A program made the translations under genes and the position numbers. Of a DNA stretch of 64,000 nt, positions 62,158 through 64,000 are shown piece after piece. Source of the stretch: Ixodes scapularis (Eukaryota > Arthropoda > Arachnida > Ixodida > Ixodidae). The stretch covers positions 62,001 through 126,000 of the forward strand of contig NW_024609948.1 in the NCBI RefSeq assembly GCF_016920785.2, in the 5' to 3' direction. Position 1 is the stretch's first letter. Each line of letters starts with the position of its first letter. The notes below the pieces were generated by a model, which was given only the letters and a program-made list of their open reading frames with translations, was not told where the DNA came from and searched no databases.

Positions 62158-62394
62158 TTATAGAACGTTCTCGTACAAGTCGTCCGAAAAGTCGCTGTCG
62201 TTATTAATGCTGTTTACGAGCTTGTCCCGTTTACTCAATTCCTTTTTCGGTTTCCGTTTTCTTCTTTGGGCAAACAGGACGCGGCAGATTGTGAGCGAAA
62301 GAACCAGAACGCTAAATGCTAGCAGTATCATAGCCCACAGAAAATAGACTCCGTTCATTTCCGAAGCCTTGAGTATAGTAATTTTAAAGGTCAT
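62158..62394 (-). CDS. Virus-like gene v14: small single-pass membrane protein
   Basis: The 78 residues start at the first ATG (62,394). A hydrophobic segment at about residues 15-40 (VYFLWAMILLAFSVLVLSLT) is followed by a very basic stretch (RRKRKPKK) and an acidic C-terminus (DSDFSDDLYENVL). By the positive-inside rule the tail should face the cytoplasm or virion interior. Small type III/tail proteins of this form are common envelope components of arthropod DNA viruses. It ends 6 bases before v13 and is divergent to v15. Confidence 0.6.
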   Translation of the reverse strand: MTFKITILKASEMNGVYFLWAMILLAFSVLVLSLTICRVLFAQRRKRKPKKELSKRDKLVNSINNDSDFSDDLYENVL

Positions 62395-62417
62395 CTCTTC
62401 TTCAAACAAAAAAGTAT

Positions 62418-62864
62418 ATGGATTGCGATAAGGAATACGTGTCTTGCGTCAACGACGGAGACTGCTCGACTCTATGCACGGGGCAGGCTATATGCGGCAA
62501 TTACGGAAAAGGAATCAGACGATGCGTACGCAGAGAACATTACGAAACGTACAAGCGGCGCTCGCACGACGATAACATGATTGTCGTGTTTGCAATGAAC
62601 AGAAATTTGGGTTATTTAGAACCGCGAAACGTACCGGTGGACATGGTAAAGTACGCGCCCGACGCGAGAAGAAGCCCCCACGACGTCGCGTCCAACCGAA
62701 GATTGGCGTCGGAAAGCGACGAGCGAGACTCGGTGTGGCTACATATTTACGGACCGACGACGGCGGACGTGACTCCTTACGAGTACAGAGCCAGGCTTCC
62801 GAGGCGCCTGCTCAACGGGTTGTTAAAGTGCTCGCTCAACTTTCCAAACTTTGACGTCAAATAA
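62418..62864 (+). CDS. Virus-like gene v15: Cys-rich small protein
   Basis: The 148-residue protein has six cysteines in its first 36 residues (3, 10, 16, 20, 26, 36), including SCVNDGDCSTLC. The CX5CX3CX5C pattern is vaguely like the conserved core of PIF-3-type oral infectivity factors of baculoviruses and nudiviruses, but it lacks their N-terminal membrane anchor and the match is too short to rely on. The rest is charged and ends VTPYEYRARLPRRLLNGLLK. Divergent from v14 with 23 bases between the starts; its 3' end overlaps v16 by 8 bases. Confidence 0.55.
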   Translation: MDCDKEYVSCVNDGDCSTLCTGQAICGNYGKGIRRCVRREHYETYKRRSHDDNMIVVFAMNRNLGYLEPRNVPVDMVKYAPDARRSPHDVASNRRLASESDERDSVWLHIYGPTTADVTPYEYRARLPRRLLNGLLKCSLNFPNFDVK

Positions 62865-63279
62865 AGACGCCCTTGTTGTATAGCATTCGAAACAGGTCCA
62901 TGGAAGTGTAGACGACGCGCTGACCGCCATTCCAGACGACGTCGTAGATTTTCTCCTCGCAGCCGAGAGCTCGCATAAGGCGATGCTGCTCGTGCGTAGG
63001 GACGTACGCGTCGGCTGTCTTGTCCCGCTTCGAGTGCACGACTTCCAGTTCGCCCGGCGAAAGTAGGACGGTCGTTCCGCGGTTGTCCGGACTGTAATCG
63101 TCACTCATCAGGTATAAACTATTATTTAGAGAGTTCCACCGCATACCCACGTTATCCCAAAAAACGCACTGGTTTTCTTTCGAATATATGTACACAAATA
63201 CGGGTAGTCCTTTGAATTTCCTCTTCAGTATATTATACGCGGCAGGCAGAGAAGCCAGCAGCCCTACGACATACTCCAT
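62857..63279 (-). CDS. Virus-like gene v16: unknown protein (140 residues)
   Basis: ATG at 63,279. The N-terminus (MEYVVGLLASLPAAYNILKR) is weakly hydrophobic and could be a short amphipathic helix; the rest is mixed (VFVYIYSKENQCVFWDNVGM, TTVLLSPGELEVVHSKRDKT). No family is recognised. The gene is convergent with v15, overlapping by 8 bases at the 3' ends, and divergent from v17 with 26 bases between the starts, which hold a TATATAAAAA element. Confidence 0.55.
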   Translation of the reverse strand: MEYVVGLLASLPAAYNILKRKFKGLPVFVYIYSKENQCVFWDNVGMRWNSLNNSLYLMSDDYSPDNRGTTVLLSPGELEVVHSKRDKTADAYVPTHEQHRLMRALGCEEKIYDVVWNGGQRVVYTSMDLFRMLYNKGVFI

Positions 63280-63292
63280 AATTGGTTTTTAA

Positions 63293-63308
63293 TTTATATA
63301 AAAACATG
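63293..63308 (+). promoter_or_regulatory. TATATAAAAACATG start region of v17
   Basis: tttatataaaaacatg is a variant of the TATAAAAATG motif at v2 and v10; it also lies within the divergent spacer to v16. Confidence 0.45.
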
Positions 63309-64000
63309 CCGGTGCGAACGCTTTGCGATGTGGAAGACAAGCGCGTCTCCGGGTTTGACAAAATACTCGACTACATAACGTGCAACGTTGACGGAAGATT
63401 TGGCGCTTCGGCTCTCTTTAGCACCGAATGTCTCCAGTTTCTGATTAACGTGCCCATCGCCACGAAATTCGACGGAGACAAGCCCCTCAGTGCCAAGGAG
63501 CTCGCGGACTTTATGACGCTAAACAAGTCCAAACTAGAGGTCTACGAAAACGTCGTCAAGAAGTGCGGACTGGACTCGGTGTATCACTGCGAAACGGAAT
63601 CGGGCGAAGGCATTCTCCGCATCGCGCTCATGAACGACAACTCGTCGCACAGACTCAAACGCATCGCCGCCAAGATCAACGGAGAAGTCGGCGGCATGGG
63701 GCGTGTCGTGTCGCTTCACACGCGAAAGGACACGCAGCCGCTCGCCAAAGTCGAGGCGCTCGTACACATCGCGCAAAAGGCGTGCGCCGAGCATCCCGAC
63801 CTCAAGTACGTATCCTACATGCAGCAGATTGTGGTGACGGTAGAGCTGAAAGACGTTGCCGTCAAGTACGTCCCTTTCCCAGAACTCTGTCACGTGGTGA
63901 AAAAGAACACCGACTATATAAAGGAGCACATTAGCGTGTTTGAGCACTTCCCCTTCCTAAAGGCGGCTGTCATTCCGCTAGATCACCTCCTGACTCAGGG
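63306..64000 (+). CDS. Virus-like gene v17: unknown protein, runs off the window
   Basis: From ATG 63,306 the frame stays open for 231 codons to the window edge, so the 3' end is missing. It begins MPVRTLCDVEDKRVSGFDKI and continues as a globular sequence (LSAKELADFMTLNKSKLEVY; AKINGEVGGMGRVVSLHTRK; YMQQIVVTVELKDVAVKYVP). There is no membrane segment or recognised motif. Two other long frames in this stretch (63,534-63,947 minus and 63,563-63,934 plus) are shadows. The open frame at the edge shows that the virus-like block continues beyond this window. Confidence 0.6.
   Translation, partial: MPVRTLCDVEDKRVSGFDKILDYITCNVDGRFGASALFSTECLQFLINVPIATKFDGDKPLSAKELADFMTLNKSKLEVYENVVKKCGLDSVYHCETESGEGILRIALMNDNSSHRLKRIAAKINGEVGGMGRVVSLHTRKDTQPLAKVEALVHIAQKACAEHPDLKYVSYMQQIVVTVELKDVAVKYVPFPELCHVVKKNTDYIKEHISVFEHFPFLKAAVIPLDHLLTQ

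Noticed and set aside
47991..64000. Assignment to baculovirus, nudivirus, nimavirus, poxvirus or herpes-like virus
   Set aside because: IAPs and 5' nucleases occur in several of these groups and none of the large proteins shows a diagnostic motif that I can recognise, so naming a family would be a guess.
1..64000. CRISPR arrays, rRNA genes or bacterial operon features
   Set aside because: No regularly spaced repeats, no rRNA-like conserved stretches and no Shine-Dalgarno organisation; introns and eukaryotic transposons dominate the left part.

Overview
The window reads as arthropod nuclear DNA, most likely from a hard tick. The main clue is a tRNA-derived SINE of the kind seen in ixodid ticks (3228-3465), together with a dense mix of insect- and chelicerate-type transposons. 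The last 16 kb is different. It is a compact, intronless, both-strand gene block with the organisation of a large double-stranded DNA virus of arthropods, joined to the transposon-rich DNA near base 47,990. The species and the virus family cannot be named from the sequence.

Bases 1-20,500 hold: a hAT-like end fragment (about 305-467); a Kolobok-like THAP element (about 1230-2634); the SINE with perfect 14-bp target duplications; a Harbinger transposase relic (3640-4115, minus); a broken LINE (5919-7399, minus); a hAT-type non-autonomous element with 8-bp duplications (8719-9985); a GC-rich decayed gene of unknown origin bracketed by two hairpins (12,261-13,813); and a structurally complete piggyBac element with a three-exon transposase (16,385-19,176), inserted beside a reading frame that carries a 2A-like motif.

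Bases 20,571-33,660 are a nested stack. An old I-type LINE copy was hit by a hAT element (22,774-24,556) and by a TTAA-targeting Kolobok-like element (25,705-33,130). The latter was then hit by a full-length I-type LINE (26,511-32,652) with two intact reading frames. Each step is supported by target-site duplications and by restored homology when the insert is set aside. Fragments of a Ty3/gypsy element and of a CR1-like LINE lie just upstream.

Bases 34,700-47,700 hold a repeat cluster, a Tc1-like element with about 150-bp inverted repeats (35,103-37,103), a very young BEL/Pao retrotransposon (37,602-43,442; its 151-bp LTRs differ at about one base) with two in-frame stops, and a decayed THAP/DDE transposase.

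Bases 47,991-64,000 carry about 17 tightly packed open genes with no internal stops. They include two BIR/RING inhibitor-of-apoptosis proteins, an XRN/FEN-type 5' nuclease, a zinc-ribbon protein with an RS-rich protamine-like tail, tandem leucine-rich-repeat paralogues, a small membrane protein, and several large proteins I do not recognise. Several genes start directly on a TATAAAAATG-like motif, in places overlapping the upstream stop codon. Plausible roles are suppression of host death (the IAPs and perhaps the LRR proteins), RNA or DNA turnover (the nuclease), genome packaging (the basic RS protein), and structural roles for the large unknowns. The first gene lacks its 5' end at the junction and the last runs off the window.
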